Assembly: GCA_963803545.1 (NCBI GenBank)
Contig: CAWDMX010000004.1
Location: 744,001 to 808,000 of the forward strand
DNA: 64,000 nucleotides
Direction of reading: 5' to 3'
Source of the DNA: Legionella_C sp963803545
GTDB lineage: Bacteria; Pseudomonadota; Gammaproteobacteria; Legionellales; Legionellaceae
Both the position numbers and the translations under genes were made by a program. Below, one piece after another: positions 44,324-52,487 of this stretch. The notes beneath the pieces were generated by a model. It did not search any database, was not told where the DNA came from, and saw only the letters and a program-made list of their open reading frames with translations. Position 1 is the first letter of the stretch. Each line of letters begins with the position of its first letter.

Positions 44324-44470
44324 TTGAAAAAAATGGAAAAGTTTGAAGGGGTTTTTATCAAAAAAATGCCCTGCTTTGAAAAGGATACATCCCAAAGTTG
44401 TGCAGAAAGCATTCGTGAGATAACTAAAGACTGCGCAATAAACACGCCCGTACGCGCTTCGTCTATTTAG
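44324..44470 (+). pseudogene. Displaced C-terminal end of the 484-residue unknown protein
   Basis: Directly after the right TA of the IS copy, the frame that continues the interrupted gene runs 48 codons to a stop (LKKMEKFEGVFIKKMPCF at its start). Removing the IS and one TA joins Leu436 of the upstream part to this tail without a frame change. A Rho-independent terminator follows immediately, as expected at the end of the ancestral gene. Confidence 0.8.
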
Positions 44471-44499
44471 TCGCCACTGTAATAACAGGCGAGCTTTTT
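44471..44499 (+). terminator. Rho-independent terminator after the interrupted gene
   Basis: TCGCC ... GGCGA forms a stem, strengthened by CTG/CAG pairs inside, and is followed by GCTTTTT. It lies on the base after the original stop codon at 44470, supporting that stop as the ancestral gene end. Confidence 0.7.
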
Positions 44500-44547
44500 A
44501 ATAGCCATTAATAACCGTTTTTTTCTTTCATTAATAAGGATTTTACT

Positions 44548-45645
44548 GTGAAAATAACCTCCTCTTGCGTAATTGCTGCATCATTATTATGCAGTTCTCT
44601 ACCCTCCTTCTCATGCACTGATTTTAAACTGACCGCAGAAGACGGCTCCATTATTATCACTCGTAGTCTTGAGTTTGGCCAACTACTGCACTCCAATCTC
44701 CGCAGTTCTCCGCGGGGTCGAATTTTTTCAACGGTTCTTGAAAATAATAAAAAAGGACTGCACTGGCAGTCAAAATACGGCTATTTATACGTTGATGGTT
44801 TCAATGTGGACGTAAGCTTTGATGGTATGAATGAAACTGGCTTAACCTTTGAGTACCTGTACCTTCCGGGTGAAACAGAGTATCAAACCTTAGCCGCAGG
44901 TAAAGAAAGCCACACGATACCCTATCTTCATTTCGGGGATTGGGTTTTGGGTAACTTTAAAACTATTGATGAAGTAAAACGAGCATTAAATACTGTTTAT
45001 GTTACTAAACAAACCGTCCCGCAGCTGGGGAATGCTGTATTACCCGCGCATGCCTCCATTTACGACGCCCGTGGAAAGAATATTGTGGTTGAGTTTTACA
45101 ATAATAAAATTAATGTGTACGACAATATTGGAATAATGACAAACTCTCCCAAATACGATTGGCAGGTGACAAATTTACGCAACTATATCAATCTTTCAGC
45201 GACCAATCCCCGTCCAATAGTACAAGGTGGCATAACTTATACCGCAACCGGACAAGGCAGTGGGGCCGTAGGTTTGCCAGGCGATGCCTCACCGCCTTCG
45301 CGCTTTGTTAAAATTTCCTTTATGCAAAATAATTCCTATCCTGCGAAAAATGCTCACGATTTACTGAACATGGCCGAGCACATTATCAATAACGTTGACC
45401 TACCCGCAGGCTACGTGCGCTCTGGTAGCGGTAACTTTGTTGAAACGGATACCACCCAATGGGTTGTCTTTAAGGATATCACCCATAAAATGCTTTATTA
45501 TCGAACCTACCGTAATTTAAGCTTACAATCGATTACCCTTGATGCGGTTGATTTGTCCGAAGGGGGGCCGTTACTAAAAATGCCTTTAGCCACAAAGTGG
45601 CAACCAATCAACGCTACCCGTACATTTTTAAGCAGTAAAAAGTAG
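44548..45645 (+). CDS. Exported choloylglycine hydrolase-like Ntn amidase
   Basis: Linear-amide hydrolase of the Ntn superfamily that includes penicillin V acylase, bile salt hydrolase and acyl-homoserine-lactone acylases. A signal peptide (residues 1-22) ends right before Cys23, the predicted N-terminal nucleophile in SFSCTDFKL. Other family features are ITRSLEFGQ near 35, DGMNETGLTFEYLYLPG near 95 and TNSPKYDWQVTNLRNY near 198. Length 365 aa is normal. The protein would act in the periplasm or be secreted. Likely substrates are N-acyl amides or beta-lactams; no specific one can be assigned. It stands alone between an IS-disrupted gene and a terminator. Confidence 0.88.
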   Translation: MKITSSCVIAASLLCSSLPSFSCTDFKLTAEDGSIIITRSLEFGQLLHSNLRSSPRGRIFSTVLENNKKGLHWQSKYGYLYVDGFNVDVSFDGMNETGLTFEYLYLPGETEYQTLAAGKESHTIPYLHFGDWVLGNFKTIDEVKRALNTVYVTKQTVPQLGNAVLPAHASIYDARGKNIVVEFYNNKINVYDNIGIMTNSPKYDWQVTNLRNYINLSATNPRPIVQGGITYTATGQGSGAVGLPGDASPPSRFVKISFMQNNSYPAKNAHDLLNMAEHIINNVDLPAGYVRSGSGNFVETDTTQWVVFKDITHKMLYYRTYRNLSLQSITLDAVDLSEGGPLLKMPLATKWQPINATRTFLSSKK

Positions 45646-45662
45646 TATTATACCTTCTTGTT

Positions 45663-45697
45663 AAAGGGATTTAAGCGTGCGTACAAATCCCTTTGGT
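45663..45697. terminator. Terminator between convergent amidase and ldcA genes
   Basis: A perfect 10-bp stem, AAAGGGATTT with AAATCCCTTT, has a 12-base loop and lies 18 bases after the amidase stop. The arms end in A and T runs on both strands, so it can serve both converging genes. Confidence 0.7.
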
Positions 45698-45759
45698 AAA
45701 CGCGTATTCGCTTGTAAAGTAGGCTACTCTATTGATTAGAAATTCAAAAGCACTGTGCT

Positions 45760-46668
45760 TTATAATTGGCATAACAACCGAGCCGACCCATCGGTTGTTT
45801 CCAAGATGCAATCGGTATTCAAGGGTAAAGCGAAATTAGTGGCTCCATGCCCTACCCCTGGTATACGAACTACAGGTGCCTTGATTTGACGTGCAAATCG
45901 TTCTAAAACCGAGTCAACATAAGACCTGCCGTTTAGCTCTTCCCCACCAAGAAAATCTCCCAGTAAGATTGCCTTTGCTTGTGCAAAAACACCTGCTTGC
46001 TGTAATTGCATTAACGCTCGGTCAATTTTATAGCCCCGTTCGTTTATCTCTTCTAATACTAGAATTTTATTGGTGCTATCAATTTGCCAAGGAGTCCCTA
46101 AGCTTGTTTGAATTAAAGTTAAATTTCCGCCACTTATGCGACCGGAGAAGATGTCTGGGCGACGTGCTGCGTCATTTAAAGGCACTAAATTTGTAAACTC
46201 AAGATTCTTTTTACTAAATAATAGCTGCTGCAGGTGCGTCACGGATTGAGCAGTTAGGACGTTTGGTGACAAAGAACCATGGATGCTAGACCACCCCCAT
46301 TGCTGATTTAAAAAAAGATGCAACGCCGTTATATCGCTCAACCCTATAAAAATTTTAGCCTTTTGAGGTTTGGCGGCGCGATAAAGATGGGGTAATAATC
46401 GTGAGGCGCCGTATCCCCCGCGCGCGCACAGTATTGCGTGGTTGGCGTCGTTGTGTAAGGCCGCCAATAAGCCTTGAAAGCGAAGGGCGTCGCTGTTAGC
46501 ACAAAGTAAGTCTTTACCGAAAATTGTCTCACTAATTACACAATTAAGCCCCCAATCGACTAATTGTGAACGTAATAACGCTAATTTTTGATCACTACAT
46601 CGTGAAGCAGGAGCAATTATTTCAACTTGATGACCAGGCTCCAACAAAGGAAAAAAAGCGCGATTCAT
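45760..46668 (-). CDS. ldcA: Muramoyltetrapeptide (L,D-) carboxypeptidase LdcA
   Basis: Cytoplasmic serine peptidase (S66) that cuts the terminal D-alanine from murein tetrapeptides during cell-wall recycling. Family motifs are EIIAPASRC at the N-terminus, CARGGYGASRLLP, the serine nucleophile in FIGLSDITALHLF near residue 113, the catalytic Glu in VLEEINERGYKIDRAL and His in PGVGHGATNFALPLN. Length 302 aa is typical. Single gene; converges with the amidase gene at a shared terminator. Confidence 0.93.
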   Translation of the reverse strand: MNRAFFPLLEPGHQVEIIAPASRCSDQKLALLRSQLVDWGLNCVISETIFGKDLLCANSDALRFQGLLAALHNDANHAILCARGGYGASRLLPHLYRAAKPQKAKIFIGLSDITALHLFLNQQWGWSSIHGSLSPNVLTAQSVTHLQQLLFSKKNLEFTNLVPLNDAARRPDIFSGRISGGNLTLIQTSLGTPWQIDSTNKILVLEEINERGYKIDRALMQLQQAGVFAQAKAILLGDFLGGEELNGRSYVDSVLERFARQIKAPVVRIPGVGHGATNFALPLNTDCILETTDGSARLLCQL

Positions 46669-46864
46669 TGTATAAGCATCCCTGAATTGGCGGAAAACGT
46701 CGTATTGTTTATCAACGCAGGCCGTCGTTGCGAACTCCTTTCTACATTTTTATCATAATTAAACATAATTTTCTCTTAAAAACGGTAATGGGGTTCAATA
46801 TAGATAAATATTTCAATTAAATCATTGATTAATTTTCTGAGCGAAATACCCGCTCTGCTATTAA

Positions 46865-47539
46865 CTACAGTTTTAACCGAACTAATTTTTTAACCTCACC
46901 AATGCTTTCCCCATCCCAAACGTATTCATAATGTCCGGCCTGTACCGGTATTGTTAGCGCCGGAGCCCTAAAAATAGCCATACATAAACTATTTTTTTTG
47001 CGCGCACTTGGATAAATAATTCCCCATTCTCGCTTCTGCTGTAAACAGGCTCCCAACGCTTGTGTAGCCGGGTAAGTTTGCAAATCCGGCTGGCAATACT
47101 GTTGGTACTTATCCGTTGTAATATCAATAAGGGGTTTTTGTATGTAGCTTGTGTATTCGCGCATATGCAGACAACAAGGCGGCTCTTTAGAGGCGCGTAA
47201 AAAAATTTCACGATGAAATTTTGTTTCAGCAATAGCGGTCCGTACGTCTTCTGCTGTGTAGTAAATGCCAAAAACACGTCCATCACTAAATCGAGAGGGA
47301 CCAAAATGCGTAAAGGCTGCCATTAGCGGTGTTGCTCCAGGGCCACCTATCCAGTCCTCCCGAGCAACCAGGGCTATCCGGCCGTATTCCGTTGACAAAC
47401 GATCGTTAGAGTAGCCCTCAAGTTCAGCCAGCTGTTCAATTTCTTCACGAGACTCGACCCAGTCAAAAAAATTTATCGGAGGGTAGCGACTTGGAATTAA
47501 ACGATGCGTTTTTTTACCAAACTCCCTGTATGAATACAT
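46865..47539 (-). CDS. RES-domain toxin (NAD+-degrading)
   Basis: Toxin of a RES/Xre type II toxin-antitoxin system; RES proteins degrade cellular NAD+ by phosphorolysis or hydrolysis. It has the catalytic arginine region THRLIPSRY, the YGRIALVAREDWIGG block, FGIYYTAEDVRTAIAETKFH with the Arg-Glu motif, and a C-terminal Ser near PSARKKNSLCM. I start at the ATG at 47539, which shares a base with the antitoxin stop (TAATG); a TTG at 47554 is in frame. At 224 aa it is normal for the family. The antitoxin gene precedes it, as is usual. Confidence 0.88.
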   Translation of the reverse strand: MYSYREFGKKTHRLIPSRYPPINFFDWVESREEIEQLAELEGYSNDRLSTEYGRIALVAREDWIGGPGATPLMAAFTHFGPSRFSDGRVFGIYYTAEDVRTAIAETKFHREIFLRASKEPPCCLHMREYTSYIQKPLIDITTDKYQQYCQPDLQTYPATQALGACLQQKREWGIIYPSARKKNSLCMAIFRAPALTIPVQAGHYEYVWDGESIGEVKKLVRLKL

Positions 47540-47940
47540 TAATAACCTCGCCAAAAATCCAAAAAACGTCGCACTTCCGCTAAACGCAAAATACTACCAT
47601 CGAGCATATACTTTTTTGGAGTTAAACCGTTAAAAGGAGGAAGTGTATTTTCGCGATTTATCCACGACATTGCTTGAGCACTATCGGTAAAAAGAACGCG
47701 TAAATCTTTGTAGATGCCTAATAGCAGCGAGATACGCTCTTTATCGTCTCGGCTTAAATTACCAGTAAAATTTTTAATGCCTTTATAATAAGACGATAAA
47801 GCCATGTCCCCCATTAGTTTTAAAACTTCATCGGTGGTAAGACTAAATCTATCGGTCAGATTCTTTAGTGCTTTCCAGGCGGTCGTGTTTAACGATGGGG
47901 GCGAAGATTTCACATGATGAAGCATTCGTGTCTCCGTCAT
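47539..47940 (-). CDS. Xre/ParS/MbcA-type antitoxin
   Basis: Antitoxin partner of the RES toxin. The 133-residue protein has a helical N-terminal DNA-binding part and a C-terminal toxin-binding domain (DUF2384 type) with RISLLLGIYKDLRVLF and AMSWINRENTLPPFNGLTPKK followed by the closing RLAEVRRFLDFWRGY. It lies upstream of and overlaps the toxin gene, so it is likely made first and autoregulates the pair. The pair sits at the start of the IS-rich segment. Confidence 0.87.
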   Translation of the reverse strand: MTETRMLHHVKSSPPSLNTTAWKALKNLTDRFSLTTDEVLKLMGDMALSSYYKGIKNFTGNLSRDDKERISLLLGIYKDLRVLFTDSAQAMSWINRENTLPPFNGLTPKKYMLDGSILRLAEVRRFLDFWRGY

Positions 47941-48058
47941 TAATTGTATAGTAATTATAATTTATATTTAGAATTTATTCCAGCCATAGAAATGTATGAC
48001 AATTTTTAAGCGTTTAATTTTTGCAAAAATCAGCAGTTCAGTTACTGGGCATCGTTAT

Positions 48059-48172
48059 CCTAGCAAGGGTAAGGTCAATCATAATTGATGCCGTCATTTA
48101 AATGATAAACCACGCATGCTATCTGTTGCGCTAAGCTTTGTATTTGTATGTTTTAAGCTATGCGTCGTTCAA
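48059..48172 (+). repeat. 114-bp direct repeat, copy A
   Basis: Matches 54986-55099 at 108 of 114 positions, in the same orientation. Common core starts with CCTAGCAAG and ends with CGTTCAA, and sequence similarity stops sharply at both ends. It lies 24 bases before the IS3 element and marks the left boundary of a 7-kb segment. No ORF or inverted end was seen; origin unknown. Confidence 0.85.
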
Positions 48173-48235
48173 CAGATAAGATATCTGAGTTAGTCCGGTA
48201 ATCCCCCCATTTTTAACTGACGCTAAAAGTAGAAA

Positions 48236-49021
48236 CTAAGCTACTAATTTCAGTTTTTGTCTGGGCGGTATACCTCCAATCGCCATGTTAGGCCGTTCGT
48301 TGTTATAAGACCACAACCATTTTGTGGCCATATTCTGAACTTCCTCGATCGTACTAAATAAATACTGGTTTAACCAATCATATCGTACGGTTCTGTTATA
48401 ACGCTCAACATAGGCATTTTGTTGTGGGTTGCCTGGCTGAATAAACAATAGCGTTATTTTGTGTTTTTCAGCCCATTGTGTAAGCAAGTGACTGATATAT
48501 TCAGGTCCATTATCACAACGTATCTGAAAAGGCTTACCACGCCACTCAATAACCTGATCAAGCGCCCTAATCACACGCTCAGCAGGCAAAGAGAAGTCAG
48601 CTTCAATGGTAAGGCCTTCTCGATTGAAGTCATCAATCACGTTAAATAAACGATAACTACGCCCGTTTTGTAACTGATCATGCATAAAATCCATTGACCA
48701 GCATTCGTTTATTGCTTGAGGAACCGTTAGCGCCTCTGGCTTTTCCCTAATTAACCGCTTTTTGGGTTTGATTCTTAAATTCAGCTCGAGCTCTCTATAA
48801 ATACGATAAACACGCTTATGGTTCCATTTGTAACCTTTAACGTTACGCAAATATAAAAAACAAAGGCCAAAACCCCAATTGCGATTATTTTCAGTCAAAT
48901 GCAACAACCAGTTTGCAATATGAGCATTTTCATCATTCAGCTTCAATTGGTAACGATAGCAAGTTTCACTGATGCTAAATAAACAACAGGCCATCCGTAC
49001 GGAGATAAATTTTTCCTGCAC
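48236..49021 (-). CDS. IS3-family transposase OrfB (DDE integrase domain)
   Basis: Catalytic part of an IS3 transposase (261 aa from the frame start). DDE residues sit in CWSMDFMHD, IRCDNGPEYI and NAYVERYNRT. It is normally made as an OrfAB fusion by -1 frameshifting at the A AAA AAG heptamer on the minus strand (plus-strand positions 49063-49069, at the end of orfA); after the shift the frame reads KKVVKPSSRK and runs into this ORF. A start here is therefore nominal. Confidence 0.9.
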   Translation of the reverse strand: MQEKFISVRMACCLFSISETCYRYQLKLNDENAHIANWLLHLTENNRNWGFGLCFLYLRNVKGYKWNHKRVYRIYRELELNLRIKPKKRLIREKPEALTVPQAINECWSMDFMHDQLQNGRSYRLFNVIDDFNREGLTIEADFSLPAERVIRALDQVIEWRGKPFQIRCDNGPEYISHLLTQWAEKHKITLLFIQPGNPQQNAYVERYNRTVRYDWLNQYLFSTIEEVQNMATKWLWSYNNERPNMAIGGIPPRQKLKLVA

Positions 49022-49059
49022 GGCTTTCTGTGCAAGCTGCTTTCGACTGGATGGCTTAA

Positions 49060-49323
49060 CTACTTTTTTTCAAGCACCTCGCGAAGAATCTCAGATTTTA
49101 GGCGCTCTTCAGCGTACATCTTCTTCAAACGAGCATTTTCAGACTCGAGCTCTTTTAGTCGGGTCATCATCGGCAAGTCCAGGCCACCATATTTTGCACG
49201 CCATTTATAAAACGTTGCTGAACTCATGCCATGTTCACGACAAAGTTCTGGAACAGGTACGCCTGCTTCACTTTGCTTGATGATCGACATAATTTGACTG
49301 TCACTAAATTTTGATTTTTTCAT
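49060..49323 (-). CDS. IS3-family transposase OrfA
   Basis: Small DNA-binding part of the IS3 transposase, 87 aa. It has a helix-turn-helix (SIIKQSEAGVPVPELCREH, SSATFYKWRAKYGG) and a leucine-zipper-like C-terminus. It ends in GAA AAA AAG TAG, which contains the heptamer A AAA AAG for -1 frameshifting into OrfB. Intact, so the element could still be active. Confidence 0.92.
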   Translation of the reverse strand: MKKSKFSDSQIMSIIKQSEAGVPVPELCREHGMSSATFYKWRAKYGGLDLPMMTRLKELESENARLKKMYAEERLKSEILREVLEKK

Positions 49324-49494
49324 GCAGAATCTCCTGCGTAAAGGGTACGAGAAAATTCTACTTTTGGCATCAATTATTTTTAGGGACGATTACCGTCCCT
49401 TTGATCCTGATTGGGTTAACACCTGCGTAAAGAGTGTACAGGCTTGTTTTCATTATAGTCTGTGGCTCTTTATGTGTTTTATAGAGGACATACT

Positions 49495-50163
49495 GTGTAT
49501 CGATTGTTTTATATTCTTTTTTTTCTTATTTCTTACCCGGGTTTTGGGAAACCAATTTTTACCGATTTGGCGTGGTCAAGAATTAAACCCGTGATAAAGA
49601 AAATCCATAACCACCCCTTCAATTTAAGCTTATTGAATGGAGATTTATCTTCAAAGCTATTTAATCAGTACCTCGAACAAGACGCCTACTATCTGAACGT
49701 GTATTTGAGCGTAACTCAGCATTTAGTGAACCAATTACCTTTTAAACTGCTAAAAAAATCAGCTATCTTACATTCATTAAAATTGGAGTCTGGAATAAGA
49801 CCAAAGCTTAAGAATATTCCCCTGACCTTTGCTAATTATCATTACACAATATTTTTGGAGCAAATCAAAAGGACAAATGATCCGGCTCTGATTGCAGCAG
49901 CCATTTTACCCTGTCAATGGATTTATCAAATCGTTTATGGAAAGTCGATTATGCCAGTAAATCCCTATCAAAGCTGGTTGAACGTGTATAAAACCAATGC
50001 TTATATGGAATCTACCACTGCTTTAATACGTCTCACAAATCAGCTGTACGAAGAGGCCGACAACGACACGAAAACCAAGATGCTAGAAGTTTTTTTGCAA
50101 TCATCTATTCTCGAATTTAGATTTTGGGATGACATTTATCGACACAATTATTTGGATTACTAG
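49495..50163 (+). CDS. TenA/thiaminase II-family protein with signal peptide
   Basis: TenA-like protein of the heme-oxygenase fold, a family that cleaves thiamine or amino-pyrimidine breakdown products for thiamine salvage. Diagnostic stretches are LLNGDLSSKLFNQYLEQDAYYL near residue 50, the cysteine in ILPCQWIYQIVYG (position of the catalytic Cys) and EFRFWDDIY near the end, which holds the catalytic Glu. Unusually the N-terminus is hydrophobic (MYRLFYILFFLISYPGFG, reading the GTG start), suggesting export. The GTG at 49495 has GAGG seven bases upstream; a longer frame starts at 49462. The gene lies next to an IS3 end. Periplasmic TenA activity would be new; mis-start is the alternative. Confidence 0.72.
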   Translation: MYRLFYILFFLISYPGFGKPIFTDLAWSRIKPVIKKIHNHPFNLSLLNGDLSSKLFNQYLEQDAYYLNVYLSVTQHLVNQLPFKLLKKSAILHSLKLESGIRPKLKNIPLTFANYHYTIFLEQIKRTNDPALIAAAILPCQWIYQIVYGKSIMPVNPYQSWLNVYKTNAYMESTTALIRLTNQLYEEADNDTKTKMLEVFLQSSILEFRFWDDIYRHNYLDY

Positions 50164-50177
50164 TAGGCGTCTTAGTC

Positions 50178-50287
50178 GAAGACAACGGCATTCGGTTAAG
50201 AGTTATTGGTACATGATTTAGCCAGTAAGTTAACCCGTTGGTTCAACTAGAGTAATCAAATTTTTTTAACCGAATGCCGTTGTCTTC
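50178..50287. repeat. 22-bp inverted repeat between the TenA and methyltransferase genes
   Basis: An exact 22-bp inverted repeat (left arm 50178-50199 beginning GAAGACAACGGCATTCGG; right arm 50266-50287) with a 66-base spacer; including a mismatch, the arms extend to about 26 bp. The right arm codes the last residues of the methyltransferase. A shorter GTTAACC/GGTTCAAC hairpin lies in the spacer. Possible roles are a long transcription-terminating hairpin or the ends of a former mobile unit. Confidence 0.75.
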
Positions 50288-51064
50288 AACTGGACCCCTT
50301 TTTACGAAGCAGTACGTTAATTTAGTATAAGGTAGCTCAATTAAATCCTTATTTTTAAATTGGCATTCTGCACAATCTAGAACATCAACCAAAAACTCAC
50401 TCTGCTCCTTCTCTTCGATTGAAAGCAAACATGACAGCCAGCCGTTTATGTAGTCACTTAAATCTTTCCGACTATTATAGGATGCTACACAATTTTTAAT
50501 TTTAAATAATAAAGGTTCAAAACCATTAATGGAAGCAAGCGTTTTAAAACTAGCACTTGTCATCCAAGATGAAGCTGGGCTTATAGATAAATACTTTTTC
50601 CATCTTGGATATGAAAGTACTTCAATGAAAATACGCCAATAGATTGACTCTTTAGGATATGTAACACCAATAAATCTTCCGTCATTTTTCAATGCGGCAA
50701 AACAATGTTTGAACACTTTTTTTAGATTATAAGACCAATGAAGACAGTTAAAAGCTGTTATCAAGGAGTATATGCTGTATCCATGATTTGATTCTGCCCG
50801 ACCAAGCTTAAATGATAAATTGGTATATTTAATTGAATTATAGGTTTTAGACGCATAGTTAATCATGTCTTCTGAAGGGTCAATACCGAGAACTGTACCA
50901 GTCTTCGTAATTTTTGCTAACCTAGCGGATAAAAAGCCATCACCACAGCCAATATCTAAAATATTATCTGTGCCAGCAGCAGGAAATAAACTCATGACCT
51001 CCATTGCTGCTGTTTTTTGAAATGACGAGTTTTCGTCATAATATTTAGGGTCTAATTTAGGCAT
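50243..51064 (-). CDS. Class I SAM-dependent methyltransferase of unknown substrate
   Basis: Methyltransferase with a clear class I core. Motif I is LDIGCGDGFLSARLA near residue 37, motif II VLGIDPSEDMINYAS near 58, and the later NCLHWSYNLKK near 108. The layout resembles trans-aconitate methyltransferase and related small-acid or polyketide-type enzymes, but the C-terminal half is not recognised. The last 15 residues are encoded within an inverted repeat, so the natural C-terminus may have been altered by insertion. It converges with the TenA-like gene, and an IS3 element starts 43 bases upstream. Confidence 0.78.
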   Translation of the reverse strand: MPKLDPKYYDENSSFQKTAAMEVMSLFPAAGTDNILDIGCGDGFLSARLAKITKTGTVLGIDPSEDMINYASKTYNSIKYTNLSFKLGRAESNHGYSIYSLITAFNCLHWSYNLKKVFKHCFAALKNDGRFIGVTYPKESIYWRIFIEVLSYPRWKKYLSISPASSWMTSASFKTLASINGFEPLLFKIKNCVASYNSRKDLSDYINGWLSCLLSIEEKEQSEFLVDVLDCAECQFKNKDLIELPYTKLTYCFVKRGPVEDNGIRLKKFDYSS

Positions 51065-51106
51065 CGAATGAGTTCATTCAAACAGAGGGATTGGCTATTA
51101 TTATAA

Positions 51107-52403
51107 TGCCACCAACTTTTCAGACACTTTCTCTGTAAATTAAAATCCTCATTTTGTAGAATTGGGGCAAACAGAGAGAAGGAGTTAATCGATGTCAAAG
51201 CGTGGCAAAAAATACACAGCTGACTTTAAAACAAAAGTTGTGCTTGAGTTGTTGGAAGGCGAGCAAACACTGAATCAGATATGTTCCAAATATGAGGTAG
51301 CCCCTAAGTCGTTGAAAGATTGGAAAGCGACGTTTCTAGCCAATGCAAGTCTGGCATTTAATGTTGAAAGTGCTGTCTCTGGGTATAAGGATGCACTGGC
51401 ACAGAAAGAAAAAGAAGTGAATGAACTTCACCGCCAATTAGGCAAACGAATGGCGGAGTTGGAGTGGGCATCAAAAAAGTTGAAGAGCTTGGGCTATAGC
51501 GACCGGAAGTCGATGATAGATACCAAGCTTAAAGCGCCAGCAGTTGTGAGGCAGTGTGAACTGCTATCCATTAACCGCAGCAATGTGTACTATAAAAGCC
51601 AGGTTGATAACAGGGAAAAAATGGTACTGCTTCAGGCTATTGATGACATTTATACAGAAATACCCTTTTATGGGTATCGTAAAGTACATCAGCAGCTGAT
51701 AGAGTCTGGTTTTTCTGTTGGCGTTAATCGAGTCCGCTCCTGTATGCGTGAACTTGGCCTAAAAACCATTTATCCAACGAAAGAAGTTAAAACAACGCTT
51801 GCTAACCCAGAGCATCGCAAGTACCCCTATTTGCTCAAAGATATCGTTATTAATAGGGCGAATCAGGTTTGGAGTACAGATATCACCTATGTTCGCGTTA
51901 ATGGTGGGTTTATGTATTTGGCAGCCGTGATTGATTGGCACTCCAAAGCAATCTTATCGCATAAACTGTCGAATACAATGGATAGCACACTGGTCATGGA
52001 GGTGCTCAAGGATGCTATTGCAAACTATGGTAAACCTGAAATTTTTAATACAGATCAGGGTAGCCAGTATACTTCACATGTTCACACGAGCTTTTTAAGT
52101 GAGAACGGCATCCAAATTTCAATGGATGGCAAAGGCCGTGCGACTGATAACATTGCAATTGAGCGCTTCTGGCGTACTGCCAAATACGAACATATTTATT
52201 TAAGTGATCATAAGTCGATAAAAGAGCTCAGAGCTGGAATAGATAATTATATTACTTTTTATAATCGTAGACGTTTCCATCAATCTCTCAGCTATGAGAA
52301 ACCAATGGAAGTATACATAAAAAGTATGTCACATCAGGAGTTAATGGCTGCTTAGATTATGGGTAATTAAAGGCTGGAGAAACTGTCTTGACAAATGGTG
52401 GCA
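51107..52403 (+). mobile_element. IS3-family element with single-ORF transposase (1297 bp)
   Basis: Ends are inverted repeats starting TGCCACCA and ending TGGTGGCA; inner parts include ACTTTCTC and GAGAAACTG. No direct duplication is seen at the outer junctions (TAA left, CTA right), suggesting loss by recombination or adjacent deletion. The element encodes one uninterrupted transposase. Confidence 0.88.
51192..52355 (+). CDS. IS3-family transposase, fused OrfAB
   Basis: A 387-residue protein joining an OrfA-like N-terminus (helix-turn-helix YTADFKTKVVLELLEGEQ, then a leucine-rich coiled coil to about 95) with an integrase core having DDE residues in STDITYVRV, FNTDQGSQYT and IAIERFWRTAKYEHI. 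Most IS3 elements need a -1 frameshift to make this fusion; here both halves are in one frame. It starts at ATG after AGAAGGAG. Reading frame intact, so it may be active. Confidence 0.93.
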   Translation: MSKRGKKYTADFKTKVVLELLEGEQTLNQICSKYEVAPKSLKDWKATFLANASLAFNVESAVSGYKDALAQKEKEVNELHRQLGKRMAELEWASKKLKSLGYSDRKSMIDTKLKAPAVVRQCELLSINRSNVYYKSQVDNREKMVLLQAIDDIYTEIPFYGYRKVHQQLIESGFSVGVNRVRSCMRELGLKTIYPTKEVKTTLANPEHRKYPYLLKDIVINRANQVWSTDITYVRVNGGFMYLAAVIDWHSKAILSHKLSNTMDSTLVMEVLKDAIANYGKPEIFNTDQGSQYTSHVHTSFLSENGIQISMDGKGRATDNIAIERFWRTAKYEHIYLSDHKSIKELRAGIDNYITFYNRRRFHQSLSYEKPMEVYIKSMSHQELMAA

Positions 52404-52487
52404 CTATATATATACTATATTCTTTTGCTGGGGCTTTGGGACATTGCTTTATATTTTAAGAGTAACTCTCGGGCTTGAGAAGGGTCA

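Larger units (their letters stand above)
48197..49394 (-). mobile_element. IS3-family element with GTCC target duplication (1198 bp)
   Basis: Ends are imperfect inverted repeats starting GGTAATC, and a GTCC duplication flanks it (48193-48196 and 49395-49398). It contains the two classic IS3 frames orfA and orfB on the minus strand. Complete ends and duplication show simple transposition into this site. Confidence 0.92.

Noticed and set aside
48059..48172. Repeat as a CRISPR or tRNA-related attachment site
   Set aside because: Only two copies separated by 7 kb exist and no tRNA-like cloverleaf could be drawn.
50174..50291. Integron attC site
   Set aside because: The long inverted repeat and small hairpin suggested it, but the RYYYAAC and GTTRRRY core boxes are not present at the right places and no integrase is nearby.
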